A DNA stretch of 45,640 bases from Prevotella sp. (lineage in GTDB: Bacteria > Bacteroidota > Bacteroidia > Bacteroidales > Bacteroidaceae), in the NCBI GenBank assembly GCA_022788105.1, contig JALEVZ010000075.1, positions 1 to 45,640 of the forward strand, in the 5' to 3' direction. A program made the translations under genes and the position numbers. This document shows, one piece after another, positions 1 through 12,643 of this stretch. Position 1 is the first letter of the stretch, and every line of letters begins with the position of its first letter. Under the pieces are notes generated by a model. It worked only from the letters and a program-made list of their open reading frames with translations. It had not been told where the DNA came from and ran no database searches.

Positions 1-871
1 AGGGAGTCATGCAGTAATATTGCAGACCGGGGATGGTGTGCATGCCTTCCTCGGGCATGTCCTGCTGTGTGAGCACCTGTGTGAGCTCCTTGGCGCGGTC
101 GTTGCGGAAGTTCATGAAGATCACCACGTCGCCCTCGCTGATGCGTCCGTCGACGGCGCTGTTGCAGATAGGCTTGATGAACTCGTCGGTCACGCCCTCG
201 TCGTAGCTCTCCTGCATGGCCTGTACCATGTCGGTGGCCTGCTTGCCCTGACCCTCAACGAGCAGGTCGTAAGCCTCTTTCACGCGGTTCCAACGCTTGT
301 CTCGGTCCATGGCGTAGAAGCGTCCCACGATGTGGGCAATGTGGGCATCGTTCTTCTCGCAGCACTGCTGCACCTGCTCTATGAAGCCCTTACCGCTCTT
401 CGGGTCGGTGTCGCGACCGTCCATGAAGCAGTGTACGAAGAGCTGGTCTTTCAGTCCGTATTCTTTACCTATCTCAATAAACTTGAACAGGTGGTCGAGT
501 GAAGAGTGTACGCCGCCTGTTGAGGTGAGGCCCATGAGGTGGAGCTTCTTACCGTGCTCCTTAGCGTAGCTGTATGCTGCCACGATGCCGGGGTTGGTGA
601 GTATGGAGCCGTCTTTGCATGCGCGGTTTATCTTCACGAGGTCCTGGTACACGACGCGTCCTGCGCCGATGTTGAGGTGTCCTACCTCTGAGTTGCCCAT
701 CTGTCCGTCGGGCAGACCTACGTTTTCGCCTGACGCCTGTAGCTCAGAGTGTGCGCTCACTGCTGTGAGGTAGTCGAGATAAGGTGTCGGTGTGTTGAAT
801 ATTACATCGCCTTTGCCATGCTGTCCGATTCCCCATCCGTCGAGAATCATCAAAAGAGCTTTCTTTGCCAT
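1..871 (-). CDS. gpmI: 2,3-bisphosphoglycerate-independent phosphoglycerate mutase, 3' part cut off by window edge
   Basis: Cytoplasmic glycolytic enzyme that interconverts 3- and 2-phosphoglycerate with two metal ions (Mn2+ in most relatives). The reading frame opens with ATG at 871 and stays open to base 1, giving about 290 residues of a protein that is usually near 500. The N-terminus reads [16 protein letters not shown], with the first metal-binding Asp in DGWG. It is followed by [18 protein letters not shown], where the Ser of GNSEVGH is the phosphorylated catalytic residue of the family. Further on, [11 protein letters not shown] and [11 protein letters not shown] are typical iPGM segments. 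The gene is divergent from the GH2 gene, and a good promoter lies about 100 bases upstream. Identification is firm; only the C-terminal part cannot be seen. Confidence 0.95.
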   Translation of the reverse strand, partial: MAKKALLMILDGWGIGQHGKGDVIFNTPTPYLDYLTAVSAHSELQASGENVGLPDGQMGNSEVGHLNIGAGRVVYQDLVKINRACKDGSILTNPGIVAAYSYAKEHGKKLHLMGLTSTGGVHSSLDHLFKFIEIGKEYGLKDQLFVHCFMDGRDTDPKSGKGFIEQVQQCCEKNDAHIAHIVGRFYAMDRDKRWNRVKEAYDLLVEGQGKQATDMVQAMQESYDEGVTDEFIKPICNSAVDGRISEGDVVIFMNFRNDRAKELTQVLTQQDMPEEGMHTIPGLQYYCMTP

Positions 872-972
872 AATGTGTTTAAAATATATCAATTACGTTC
901 TTTTATACCTTTCAAAGTAGAATAAGAGTATGCGCGACGCCACTATCGCGCACGAACATGCGCATACCGCTG

Positions 973-1003
973 CAAAGTTAGCAAGTTTTTGGATAACAGC
1001 AAA
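973..1003 (-). promoter_or_regulatory. Bacteroidota-type promoter of gpmI
   Basis: On the minus strand TTTG (1003-1000), then 19 bases, then TAACTTTG (980-973). This matches the -33 TTTG / -7 TAnnTTTG promoter of Bacteroidota with ideal spacing. The predicted leader of gpmI is about 95 nt. Confidence 0.75.
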
Positions 1004-1038
1004 ATAAATGTCTGCCAAAAAGCAAAAAGACAAGGAAG

Positions 1039-1073
1039 TTTGATGGGAATGAAAACAAAATGTAATATCTTTG
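1039..1073 (+). promoter_or_regulatory. Probable promoter of the GH2 gene
   Basis: TATCTTTG at 1066-1073 matches the -7 consensus TAnnTTTG. TTTG at 1039-1042 could be the -33 element, although the 23-base spacer is longer than usual. It would give a leader of about 150 nt that contains the whole octad repeat at 1088-1206. Confidence 0.5.
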
Positions 1074-1087
1074 TGGATTAGAAGAGA

Positions 1088-4448
<3,361 letters not shown>

Positions 4449-4465
4449 AAATATATTTCGCTAAC

Positions 4466-4529
4466 GCGGACGGGCTGCGCTCGGCTTTGCCGCTTGCCAG
4501 AGCAAGAAAGCCGAGCGCAGCCCGCCCGC
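4466..4529. terminator. Long perfect hairpin after the GH2 gene
   Basis: An 18-bp perfect stem (4471-4488 with 4507-4524) extends outward, after one mismatch, by four more pairs (GCGG 4466-4469 with CCGC 4526-4529). The 18-base loop holds a small nested stem, CTTG with CAAG. There is no U-tract on either strand, so it may be a transcript-end stabiliser or a REP-like palindrome and not a classical intrinsic terminator. Confidence 0.6.
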
Positions 4530-4908
4530 ATATAAGACAAGCCCCTCTCTTTAACTATATACATAACATGTTGATTGTTAAAGAGAAATCCGAAAACTTG
4601 GGAACAGGACCACGACGTGGAACATTACCCGAATCATTGACGAAATTTTCAGAGAATTGCTTGCATATCTCAAGTATTTTGACGAATTTTGCATAAAGGT
4701 TGTATATACGATGGTTTGAACTTAATGTTTTAATCACCACTAAGTCACTAAAAATCAGCGATATGTACAAATTTTACTCATATTTGTCAACTTAAATCAA
4801 TTCCGCCAACGGAAATAACTTATCTTATGCGCTTATCTTTCGACAAAATAGGCATTTAATAGATGAAACCCAAATATTTCTTTTAAATTGTCGCAAATTA
4901 TTAATAAC
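4530..4908. other. AT-rich intergenic region upstream of the regulator
   Basis: No convincing gene. Short ORFs on both strands lack recognisable features. TATCTTTC at 4834-4841 is one base off the -7 consensus and could serve the regulator gene, but no -33 element stands out. A small palindrome, CCACGACGTGG, lies near 4611. Confidence 0.4.
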
Positions 4909-6603
4909 ATGGAACCATTAAAGCTTACCATCATAAACCAGCTTCGCATTTTTCTCGTCATCCTCGCGTCATGCTTTCTTCTTCCCGCAGACGCAAAAGG
5001 CGGCAACGCCAAGGATGTCGCGGCAGTCAACGACAGTCTGCTGCGCGTACTTGACAAGGCTGTCGCCGACAGCAAGGCCCTCAGGGAGCGGCACGAGGAG
5101 CGCATCAACGCCCTGCGCAACACCTATGGCAACACCTCGTCGTGGAGCGTGCGCTACGACGTTGCCCAGCAAATCTACGAAATGTGCTACACCTACAAGA
5201 CCGACATGGCTCTCCACTACCTGCACCTGAGACTCAGCGCCGCAGAGCACCTGAGAGACATCGACAAGATAGACCACTGCAAATGCCAGCTCATGTACCA
5301 TTACGCCAGGACGGGGTTTTTCGGGGAAGCCGTGCTCACCATGAACGAAATCGACCCCAAGTCGCTGAATGCCAAGAACCGTATAGCCTACTACGACTAC
5401 ACCTTGTACATGTACAACCAGCTTGCCTACTACACCAAGGACAAGACAGACCAGAACCGGTTCCAGCGCCTCAAAAAAACCATGAAGGACAGCCTGCTCA
5501 GTATTACCCCCCCCAATTCCTTGGTTTGGCTAAACTACATGCAAGGGGTGTATTCGGAAGCCGGCAAGTACCAGGAAGCGCTGCGCGCCCTGGACAAGTG
5601 GGCCAGCTACACCAGACCCGGCAAGCATGACTATGCCATCGTGGAATATTACCGCTACCAGATATACGATGCGATGGGCCTTAAGGACGAGGCCCTGCAC
5701 CACCTGCTGCTGTCCACCATCAACGACGTGACCACCGTCACCTACGACCAGGCTGCCATCTTCTATCTATGCCGTATCCTGCGCGACCGCGGCGACATAG
5801 GCCGGGCCAGGAACTACGTGAAATACGCCTACGAGGCCTCGACCATCTTCGGAGGGAAGATGAAAGACTGGGCAACCAAGGACATGGAGAGCGTCAACTC
5901 CAAATTTCAGAACACGCTGCAGGGACACAACCGCATGATGCTCATCGTCTCCATTCTGCTCTCGCTGATGCTTGTCGTGGTCATCCTGCTGGCAATAGTC
6001 CTGCTGAAACAGCACCGCAAGCTGCGCGACTATGCGCTGAAGCAGAAAGAGAGCAACCAGACCCTCACTGAGGTCAACCGACAGCTCCAGCTGTCGATAG
6101 AGGCCAACAAGGAGACCAACCGCCACCTCTATGAGGCCAACGTGGTCAAGGAGAACTGCATCGCCACCTTCTTTGCCCTGTGTACCCACTACATTGAGAG
6201 CGTGAACCATATCCGCACAAGGACACACAAGCTGCTGCGCAGCCACAAGTTCGAGGAGCTGTCCGACATGGTACGTTCGTCGTCGGAAGAGGAGGCCGCC
6301 CTGCAGAATCTCTATGACCAGTTCGACAACATGTTCCTGACCATCTACCCGAGCTTTGTACAGGAATTCAATGAGCTTCTGGCCCTGGAACACCGCATCG
6401 CCGAACCCAAGAAAGGCACGCTGACCACTCCCCTGCGCATCTTTGCCCTAATCAAGCTGGGCATTGACGACAGCGGAAAAATCTCTCAGCTGCTCAATCT
6501 GGCCAACAGCACGGTTTACAACTACCGCACACGTTTCAGAAGCCACGCAGCCGGAGACCGTTCCACCTTCGAGGATCAGGTGCGCAAGATTGGCAATCAT
6601 TAG
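4909..6603 (+). CDS. Membrane-anchored TPR regulator, DUF6377-type
   Basis: 564 residues. A signal-like N-terminus (LRIFLVILASCFLLPADAKG) is followed by about 300 residues of helical TPR-like repeats. One strong transmembrane helix sits near 343-367 (LIVSILLSLMLVVVILLAIV), then a charged coiled coil, then a cytoplasmic region of DUF6377 type ending in a helix-turn-helix-like segment near 523-545 (GKISQLLNLANSTVYNYRTR). The predicted arrangement is a periplasmic sensor linked to a cytoplasmic DNA-binding tail. Such proteins often sit beside Bacteroidota glycan loci. This one converges with the distal end of the mannan operon, so control of that operon is a reasonable inference but not shown. 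Start: ATG 4909 was preferred to the in-frame TTG at 4888. Confidence 0.8.
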   Translation: MEPLKLTIINQLRIFLVILASCFLLPADAKGGNAKDVAAVNDSLLRVLDKAVADSKALRERHEERINALRNTYGNTSSWSVRYDVAQQIYEMCYTYKTDMALHYLHLRLSAAEHLRDIDKIDHCKCQLMYHYARTGFFGEAVLTMNEIDPKSLNAKNRIAYYDYTLYMYNQLAYYTKDKTDQNRFQRLKKTMKDSLLSITPPNSLVWLNYMQGVYSEAGKYQEALRALDKWASYTRPGKHDYAIVEYYRYQIYDAMGLKDEALHHLLLSTINDVTTVTYDQAAIFYLCRILRDRGDIGRARNYVKYAYEASTIFGGKMKDWATKDMESVNSKFQNTLQGHNRMMLIVSILLSLMLVVVILLAIVLLKQHRKLRDYALKQKESNQTLTEVNRQLQLSIEANKETNRHLYEANVVKENCIATFFALCTHYIESVNHIRTRTHKLLRSHKFEELSDMVRSSSEEEAALQNLYDQFDNMFLTIYPSFVQEFNELLALEHRIAEPKKGTLTTPLRIFALIKLGIDDSGKISQLLNLANSTVYNYRTRFRSHAAGDRSTFEDQVRKIGNH

Positions 6604-6611
6604 CCTGTCGG

Positions 6612-6886
6612 CTATCGTGCATCCCTGATGTCGCCCACGGCCACCTGATATTCATGCCATAGCGTGTCAACAGTGTGCCCCGGTCCAAGGGCGTAGGCCA
6701 CGGCGCCATTCCACGACCAGGGGACGACCTCAAGACAGGACTTGTTCATCTTACGGATGAAATTTTTGTCCTTGTTGCGGCGCACCCAGTCGAAGAAGTA
6801 GCCTATATACCGATACCCTGCGGCTCAAGCTGGAAGGCATGGGTCAGCTCATGCAGCACTGCCAGGAGCAAAGCACATATTTTCTG
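6612..6886 (-). pseudogene. Remnant of a basic secretory protein (BSP) family metallopeptidase
   Basis: Two pieces of one protein are readable on the minus strand. The first (6886 to about 6814) reads QKICALLLAVLHELTHAF and contains the zinc motif HELTH; it hits a stop after EPQGIGI. The second, in another frame, reads GYFFDWVRRNKDKNFIRK, then NKSCLEVVPWSWNGAVAYAL and LWHEYQVAVGD, ending at the stop 6614-6612. These match the C-terminal half of BSP-like proteins, which occur in Bacteroidetes glycan loci. The N-terminus and the segment between the pieces are missing. It lies at the 3' end of the mannan operon, just past the octad element, as the decayed last gene. Family assignment is from memory of its motifs. 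Confidence 0.7.
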
Positions 6887-6909
6887 TTACTCATCATTAT
6901 TAATTATTT

Positions 6910-7080
6910 AAGTTTCGCATGCCTTTGGCATGCTAATAGTTAACAAGTGGACGAGTTAACGAGCTGTTTGCTTTTACAACTCAAACTCTTTATAACCACT
7001 TTGATGAGTATGGGTAGCAGCTCGTTTACTTGTCCACTTGTTTACTGACAGCAAGTTGAAAACTTGCGAAACTTCAGTTA
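6910..7080 (+). repeat. Octad inverted-repeat element, copy A (complete)
   Basis: Left end AAGTTTC (6910-6916) plus hairpin GCATGCC/GGCATGC, then three octads TTAACAAG, TGGACGAG, TTAACGAG and CTG. The core of 51 bases is 6967-7017. The right arm, read as its reverse complement, is TAAACAAG, TGGACAAG, TAAACGAG and CTG. It is followed by hairpin GCAAGTT/AACTTGC and GAAACTT (7068-7074), then CAGTTA. The two arms match each other octad by octad and share TGGAC in the middle unit, which is found in both arms only in this copy. It sits between the C10 protease gene and the BSP remnant. Confidence 0.88.
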
Positions 7081-7101
7081 ATTATTTACGAAACTGTTAG
7101 T

Positions 7102-10100
7102 TCACTTTCCACAAATCACCTTGCGCCCCCTGATGATATAGACACCGCGCGGCAGCGCGTCAAGCTGAGCCTTGTCCGTCACCACTGCGACGCGGACACC
7201 AGTGACAGCATAGACCTCAACCGGTCCATGACCATCTGAAGCGTCCCCGGTAATGTCGGTGATACCCGTGGCAGTGCCGTCGCTCTTATGGACGGGCAGA
7301 CTGGCCACCAGGGCGGCACGGTCATTGTTGGCCACAAACCAGGCGGTAAACGGCGACGCAATCAACGGGGCTGTGCGGACAAACGAAGTGCCGTCGGCCG
7401 ACAAGGTATAAGCATCGGCAACTGTTTCTTGCACCATCGTCCCCACAAACTTGAAGTCCTTGCTGTAAGTCGAGATATATTCCGGCTGGTCAAGCTTCAC
7501 ATCGGTACCGCTGAAGCTTATCGTCTGCCCCGACACGTCAAAGGAGCTTCCACCGCAGGTGCCCTTCCATTCGACGACATAAGGATGGAACGGCTTCAAC
7601 TCCGCAGCAGGTGTGAGATAAAGCTCCTGTCCGGCTGCCGACGTGAAATCAAGAATTCGGAAGTCTTTGCCCGTCTCACCGTCACTGTGATACCAGTCTA
7701 TCTGCTGTCCCTTGCTGTCGCTGATGGATGCCGGGGTGAACGGCAGCACAATGGTAGCCCATGCCTCACTCCTTACTGTGGCAGGAACGGTGCGTGTAAA
7801 GACAGCCGTTTTGGCCGAAATGGGTTTTGGCACAAAGACCGCCGCCGTGTCGGTCAGCGTAATCTCGTCGGCCTGTGCGCCGAATACAATGTTCTTTGCC
7901 TTCTTTTTCAACACATTAAGTGTGCGTTTGCCAACCGTGGCGTTCTCGTCGAAGTAGATGATGATGTTGGGATTGTAGACATCATCGATGCTAATCGAGG
8001 GGACATTGGTCTCACCGGGTACATAGACGGCGGCCACGTCAGCGCCAAACTTTGGCTTGCTGGTGGTTGACACGCTGTACCTTGAGCCGTCGGCTGTCCA
8101 GTAATCTATGCCTCGGACAATACGCACGGTCGCAGAATTGTTGGAAGCGTCAACGCCGGTGGCCTGCGCATGGAAACAGTATTGCTCATTATAGTCCAGG
8201 TCGTTTACGGTATAATACAGTATAGTGTCACCGCCAGCCTCAAGACTGATGAAGCGGTTCTCTCCGCCACTGAAATAATACATGTTGCCCACGAGGTGCC
8301 ATGGGGTGAGCTTGATGTTGTTTTTGAACGGGGCGTCACCGGTGTTGCGTACCGAAACTGCCACACGGGCCTGATTGCCGTAAATCTGCGAGTTGCTGAC
8401 CGGGTTGAGTATCCTGCTGCTCACTGTGAGCGTGGTGGCGCGCACGGTGTTGATGGCAGTGGTCTGGGTATAGAACGCATCGGCGACAGACTTGCTCGTG
8501 GAAAGCGCGAGGCGGACATCTCCAGACACCGTGGGGGTGTATTTGAAAAACAGGTCTATGGTGCTGTTGCCAGGCACCTGCACGCAGTTGCCCGACTTCC
8601 ACTGGCTGCCTTCCAGCAGGAACATGTTGCCGTAAAACTCACGGCCGCCCTTGTTGGTCACCCTTGCGTGTACCCGCTGCTCAGTACCCTTGCAGCCATC
8701 ACCCTCCAGTATGATGGTTTCTCCACACAAATCGTAGGGACTTGGGATGGCGGTCAGTGTCAGCACGGTGTCGCCCTCAATGACCATCTTAAGATAGGTA
8801 TCGCCAGAACCCTCATCATCAAGCCACTCCCCGGTGCCGGCTGCAGTATGCAGGCGGCTGCGGCCGCGGATGTAATAAGTGCCATTGGGGATGTCATTAT
8901 CCATCTGCACCTGCGCAAAATTATTAAGGGAACGGTTGCCTGGCTTCAGCGTCAGGTTGTTGGTGCCGCACAAACGGTCAACGACCACCTCGCCCTGTTC
9001 ATTGTAAAGAGAGAACTTGTGGTCGTAGGCATGCGTGTAGTGGCAAGGCGTGGCCAAGTCGTAACGGAACACCGGCGTAAAGGGCACCGTCTTGTCCTTG
9101 CGCGTGAAGCGTGTCTTGCTTGGCGTGTTCACGGCCATGAGCGACAGCCGCACGTCGGCCTCATCCGCTGTCTGTCCGGCATTGGGCTCCACGCCCACCA
9201 CTATGGTCTGGCTCATGGAGTAGCCGTCGGAACTGGTAGAGCCGCCGATGCCCTGGTCGTCGGGCGACATGACCGTAAGCACGAAATAACCGTCGTCCAT
9301 GCCACCCCATCCCCAGTTCATGTGGAAGCATCCGTTGCCGTCATAGCCGTCACACACCCACTCGTGGCCACCGGTAAGGTCGCTGTTGTCACCGCTCATC
9401 ATGAGCGGATGGCCCTTAGCCAGCTCAGAGTAGATAAGGTCTTCCCATCCGTCGTAGGTATAGTTGTCGTGAATGGCGTAATACAGATAGGGATTGTAGT
9501 CGAAATATTTGATAAGTGCCGTCGCGCAATTGCCGCCATAGGCACCTGAAGCCGGACCATAGCCCATATGGATGGAATGGCCGACATACTGCATCAGCTC
9601 TGCCACGGCAATCTTGGATGCATCGGGGCTGGTGCCGCCATACGTATCCAGCATGTTGCCCCAGTCAAACTTGGTAGGGGGCAGCGGGTCAAGCGTGCGG
9701 GGCATGTTCCATGTGGAGGTGTAGCCAGGAATGACCTCCGTCAAGTCCTGGGGCCACTTCCAGTAATACATAACCTGTGACATTGCCGTAGCCACACATC
9801 CTGTGGCCGACCGGTTGTCTCCTGTGGTCATCTCGCCCGTATTCTCGTCCTTGTAGTACGGACAAAACAGGTTATAGGGTGCGCCCTGGTTCCATTTTGA
9901 CGTCACCAGCGCGGGTATGGCGTTGCGCGTGGGGCGCGGTGTCGCGCTTACGGTCTGCGCCCGCTTGGACCGGGCCACAGTGCCTGTCTCCATGGCACGC
10001 ACGCCCTCCTTGAGGCGCTGCAGCCACAGGCGGAGCTGGACTGGCATGCCAGAGACAGAGAACGTGCCATTGTCGGAATAGCCCAGGACGGGCTGTGTCC

Positions 10101-10350
10101 TGTCACTCGCTGAGGCAATTACGAACCCACTTTGCCCGACATTGAAAATATAATACGCGGAGTCGGCGGAGATGACCTCTCTGAGGCTGGACTCCCTCAG
10201 TCCCGACTGCGCCCTCATCATGCCCTTTGCCATAGGCTTCGCCAGGAATTCCAAGGCCCGTGACTTGGCCTGGTCACTGGGGATGATTGCCGCTGATGCC
10301 ATACAGCCATAGGCCACTATGGGCAGTAAAAGTAAATTTCTAAGTCTCAT
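7102..10350 (-). CDS. Secreted C10-family cysteine protease (streptopain/interpain-like) with T9SS tail
   Basis: 1082 residues. A signal peptide (about 1-21) precedes a Spi-type propeptide (about 25-145) that normally inhibits the zymogen. The papain-like C10 catalytic domain has the nucleophile Cys185 in SATGCVATAMSQ and His329 in GGHEWVCDGYDGNG, followed by FHMNWGWGG. After about residue 400 come several beta-sandwich-like domains. The end, VYAVTGVRVAVV through LPRGVYIIRGRKVICGK, is a type A T9SS sorting domain. Relatives degrade host or dietary proteins. Next to mannan-degrading enzymes it probably opens up the protein part of mannosylated glycoproteins. It is 90 bases downstream of the GH76 gene on the same strand, probably in the same operon. 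Start ATG 10350 fits the signal peptide. Confidence 0.92.
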   Translation of the reverse strand: MRLRNLLLLPIVAYGCMASAAIIPSDQAKSRALEFLAKPMAKGMMRAQSGLRESSLREVISADSAYYIFNVGQSGFVIASASDRTQPVLGYSDNGTFSVSGMPVQLRLWLQRLKEGVRAMETGTVARSKRAQTVSATPRPTRNAIPALVTSKWNQGAPYNLFCPYYKDENTGEMTTGDNRSATGCVATAMSQVMYYWKWPQDLTEVIPGYTSTWNMPRTLDPLPPTKFDWGNMLDTYGGTSPDASKIAVAELMQYVGHSIHMGYGPASGAYGGNCATALIKYFDYNPYLYYAIHDNYTYDGWEDLIYSELAKGHPLMMSGDNSDLTGGHEWVCDGYDGNGCFHMNWGWGGMDDGYFVLTVMSPDDQGIGGSTSSDGYSMSQTIVVGVEPNAGQTADEADVRLSLMAVNTPSKTRFTRKDKTVPFTPVFRYDLATPCHYTHAYDHKFSLYNEQGEVVVDRLCGTNNLTLKPGNRSLNNFAQVQMDNDIPNGTYYIRGRSRLHTAAGTGEWLDDEGSGDTYLKMVIEGDTVLTLTAIPSPYDLCGETIILEGDGCKGTEQRVHARVTNKGGREFYGNMFLLEGSQWKSGNCVQVPGNSTIDLFFKYTPTVSGDVRLALSTSKSVADAFYTQTTAINTVRATTLTVSSRILNPVSNSQIYGNQARVAVSVRNTGDAPFKNNIKLTPWHLVGNMYYFSGGENRFISLEAGGDTILYYTVNDLDYNEQYCFHAQATGVDASNNSATVRIVRGIDYWTADGSRYSVSTTSKPKFGADVAAVYVPGETNVPSISIDDVYNPNIIIYFDENATVGKRTLNVLKKKAKNIVFGAQADEITLTDTAAVFVPKPISAKTAVFTRTVPATVRSEAWATIVLPFTPASISDSKGQQIDWYHSDGETGKDFRILDFTSAAGQELYLTPAAELKPFHPYVVEWKGTCGGSSFDVSGQTISFSGTDVKLDQPEYISTYSKDFKFVGTMVQETVADAYTLSADGTSFVRTAPLIASPFTAWFVANNDRAALVASLPVHKSDGTATGITDITGDASDGHGPVEVYAVTGVRVAVVTDKAQLDALPRGVYIIRGRKVICGK

Positions 10351-10440
10351 ATCATACGGTTTTAACGATTATCTGAAAAAAAGAGTTTATCACTTGGTCA
10401 ATCGTATATCTTTTTATTTTTATTTTCATTCGCATAAGAC

Positions 10441-12540
10441 TCACCTTATCACCTTGATGACTTTACCGTGGCTCCGGCCGACTACATAAAGTCCACTGGG
10501 CAGCGCCTTGATGTCGCTGTTATTGCTGACCTTCATTCCGTTTATAGTGTATATGCCAGCATTCTCCGGTCTGTCAGGAACGAGAGCGGATATCCCGTCG
10601 GCATCAGCGAAAAAACGGAAGTCGTGCAGCTTTGCCCCGGCATTGTTGGTCACAAAATAGAGGGTATGTTTGCCTGTAAGCCTCTCGGACAGTTTTATTG
10701 TCTTGTCCTGCCATTGTCCCTTTGTAATGAACCCAGTTTCACCAAGCCGTCTGTCCGCCACAACAGAATCGGCATAGACAATCAACTTGGTACGTGACTG
10801 GGTGGCATTGACACGCAGCACCACATTCTGTGCTCCGCTATCGCCAAAATCAACACGACGGAAGCCTACATATCCGTCGCGCAAGTTAAGTACGGCACAT
10901 GTATCGCCATCTTCCTCACTCAGTTGCATGAATTTCAGGTCGTCAAAACACGCAGCCGGATTAGTGGAAAACGCATTCTTGCTGAACATGTGGTTGACAT
11001 GTGCGTTGAAGGCCACGGAAACAGCCGTAGATGCCCCGAAGGCATCATTTGTAATATCTTTCTCGTCATTGCCCTCCTTGCGCTTGAAGTCCTCACTGGT
11101 CTTGGTGAGCCACGCCGACCAGGTCACTCCCTTGGAGTTCCGGTTCTGCCAGGCCCGCCACGCATTTTTTGTCATCCACGCCAGAGCGTCCTCGTGGTTG
11201 AGGTCCTGAGCATAGCGGCGGGCGTAGCGCATGAAGATACCCTTGAAGCCACACAAGTCGCCACTAATGGTTTGGCAGACCTTTATAATACTGTCGCCGT
11301 CGCACAGGTTGGAAATGGTATAGTTGTATATCTTGTCAGCATCTGACAGGTATTGGGTATTGCCCGTATGCTCATAAAGCAGAACAGCTGCGCCGAGCAT
11401 GGTGCCCTGGTTATAAGTGGATGCCCAATGGTTGAAATCCGCCTCCATGGAGCCGTCGGATGTCCATGCACGGCTGTCATAGACTTGTCCGTTGGAGGCA
11501 TCGAACAGCAGTTGGCGCTGGGCCTTATAGATGGACAGAGCCTTGCCATAGTAGGCCTCGTCGCCCGTGGCCTCGGCCAGATAACATGCCGCCACGGTAG
11601 CCGGGCAGTTGATGCAGGAGTTCGTGGCAAGCTTGTTCTCCTGGCTTTGCTTCCAGACAAGCGTGCCAAAGCGCTGGCGGGCACGGTTGTACATGGCGTC
11701 ATAGTTCTTACGCGCCTTGTCAAGATAATCCTGGACTCCAAAGAATTTATAGGCACGGACACAGGCAAGCACCATCCAGGTGATGTCATCATTAAACTCA
11801 TTGTTCGTCCAGTCGGTGCCATTGCGCTGCAGGAAATTATTGTACAGCTCGCTGAAGATTTCCCGGTACCTCGCATCTCCTGTTGTCTCAAAGGCATCGA
11901 GTATGGTCTCGAACATCTCGGCGTCACCCCACCAGCCGCCATTGCCAAGCACATGGCCATTGGCCGCCGTGTGATAATACTGGTTGAGGAAGCCGTTCAT
12001 CATGGAGTCGCGCACTGCTGCCGTAAACGATGTTTGGCATGCGGCATCCTCCACCAAATAGAATTGCGTCCGCTCAGCCGCCGTCGTAGACTCGAAGATG
12101 GTTGAGAGCATGACACCGTCACCCTGCGCGATATTTTTTGACAGACAATACTTATTGGTATTATCCGTAAAGAGCTTGTATGCGCCCTCTACTCCCTCCA
12201 CAGGCTGGACAGACCATTTCGCGTAATCACCTGCATCTGTAAGCGGGCGCTGGGAAACGGGCTGCCCTGACTTGTTGCCATTCTCGCGGGCAAGATACAA
12301 GCCGGAGTAAGCATTGCGGAAACCATAAAGGCCATCGCCTAAGTCAACAAGCTGCCAGCGCTGCGCAGCGACACCAGTCTCTGTCCATAACACCACACGC
12401 GCCGTTGAGCCGGAGGCATTCGGTGGGAACACCGACTGGGTGCCGGAGGCAATGCGGTAATACTTTCCCAGCGTCTGCGCCTGACAGGTCAGGACTGCAA
12501 AGGCGACGAAAAGTGCCGAGACGATTCTACCTGTTTTCAT
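10441..12540 (-). CDS. Surface GH76 endo-alpha-1,6-mannanase with lectin-like modules and T9SS tail
   Basis: 699 residues. A signal peptide (1-22) is followed by a ricin-B-like module (about 25-165; note AAQRWQLVDL, the QxW signature). The GH76 (alpha/alpha)6 barrel spans about 170-530, with the catalytic Asp pair in EFNDDITWMVLA (Asp251/Asp252) and the family pattern GGWWGDAEMFE before it. A CBM6-like beta-sandwich follows (about 545-655, VGFRRVDFGDSGAQNVVLRV). The T9SS type A tail is YTINGMKVSNN through LPSGLYVVGRSHGKVIKVIR. GH76 enzymes cut the alpha-1,6 backbone of fungal-type mannan. It lies downstream of SusD behind a terminator-like hairpin, so its level may be lower than that of SusCD. 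Substrate is inferred from family. Confidence 0.93.
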   Translation of the reverse strand: MKTGRIVSALFVAFAVLTCQAQTLGKYYRIASGTQSVFPPNASGSTARVVLWTETGVAAQRWQLVDLGDGLYGFRNAYSGLYLARENGNKSGQPVSQRPLTDAGDYAKWSVQPVEGVEGAYKLFTDNTNKYCLSKNIAQGDGVMLSTIFESTTAAERTQFYLVEDAACQTSFTAAVRDSMMNGFLNQYYHTAANGHVLGNGGWWGDAEMFETILDAFETTGDARYREIFSELYNNFLQRNGTDWTNNEFNDDITWMVLACVRAYKFFGVQDYLDKARKNYDAMYNRARQRFGTLVWKQSQENKLATNSCINCPATVAACYLAEATGDEAYYGKALSIYKAQRQLLFDASNGQVYDSRAWTSDGSMEADFNHWASTYNQGTMLGAAVLLYEHTGNTQYLSDADKIYNYTISNLCDGDSIIKVCQTISGDLCGFKGIFMRYARRYAQDLNHEDALAWMTKNAWRAWQNRNSKGVTWSAWLTKTSEDFKRKEGNDEKDITNDAFGASTAVSVAFNAHVNHMFSKNAFSTNPAACFDDLKFMQLSEEDGDTCAVLNLRDGYVGFRRVDFGDSGAQNVVLRVNATQSRTKLIVYADSVVADRRLGETGFITKGQWQDKTIKLSERLTGKHTLYFVTNNAGAKLHDFRFFADADGISALVPDRPENAGIYTINGMKVSNNSDIKALPSGLYVVGRSHGKVIKVIR

Positions 12541-12574
12541 ATTCTATCTGTTTTCATATTATCTTAAGTCATTT

Positions 12575-12620
12575 GAAAAAGGGAAAGGAGGTGCCAGGCG
12601 ATACCGGCACTCTCCTTTCC
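12575..12620 (-). terminator. Intrinsic terminator/attenuator between SusD and GH76
   Basis: On the minus strand a stem GGAAAGGAG (12620-12612) with CTCCTTTCC (12590-12582), one bulged base, and an inner stem GTGCC with GGCAC is followed by a T-run (12580-12575). It lies 24 bases past the SusD stop and about 40 bases before the GH76 start, so it probably acts as a partial terminator inside the operon. Confidence 0.8.
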
Positions 12621-12643
12621 GTATAACACTTCTACCTATCCTG

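Noticed and set aside
20..502. Plus-strand frame at the left edge
   Set aside because: Antisense to gpmI, whose motifs are clear on the minus strand.
4555..4770. Small minus-strand gene of 71 codons
   Set aside because: No domain, signal or promoter support; the composition is that of AT-rich intergenic DNA.
8170..9549. 459-codon open frame antisense to the C10 protease
   Set aside because: It is the mirror of a well-supported gene, has no recognisable domain and follows its codon pattern. The same holds for long antisense frames at 2868-3851, 16957-17970 and 41048-42241.
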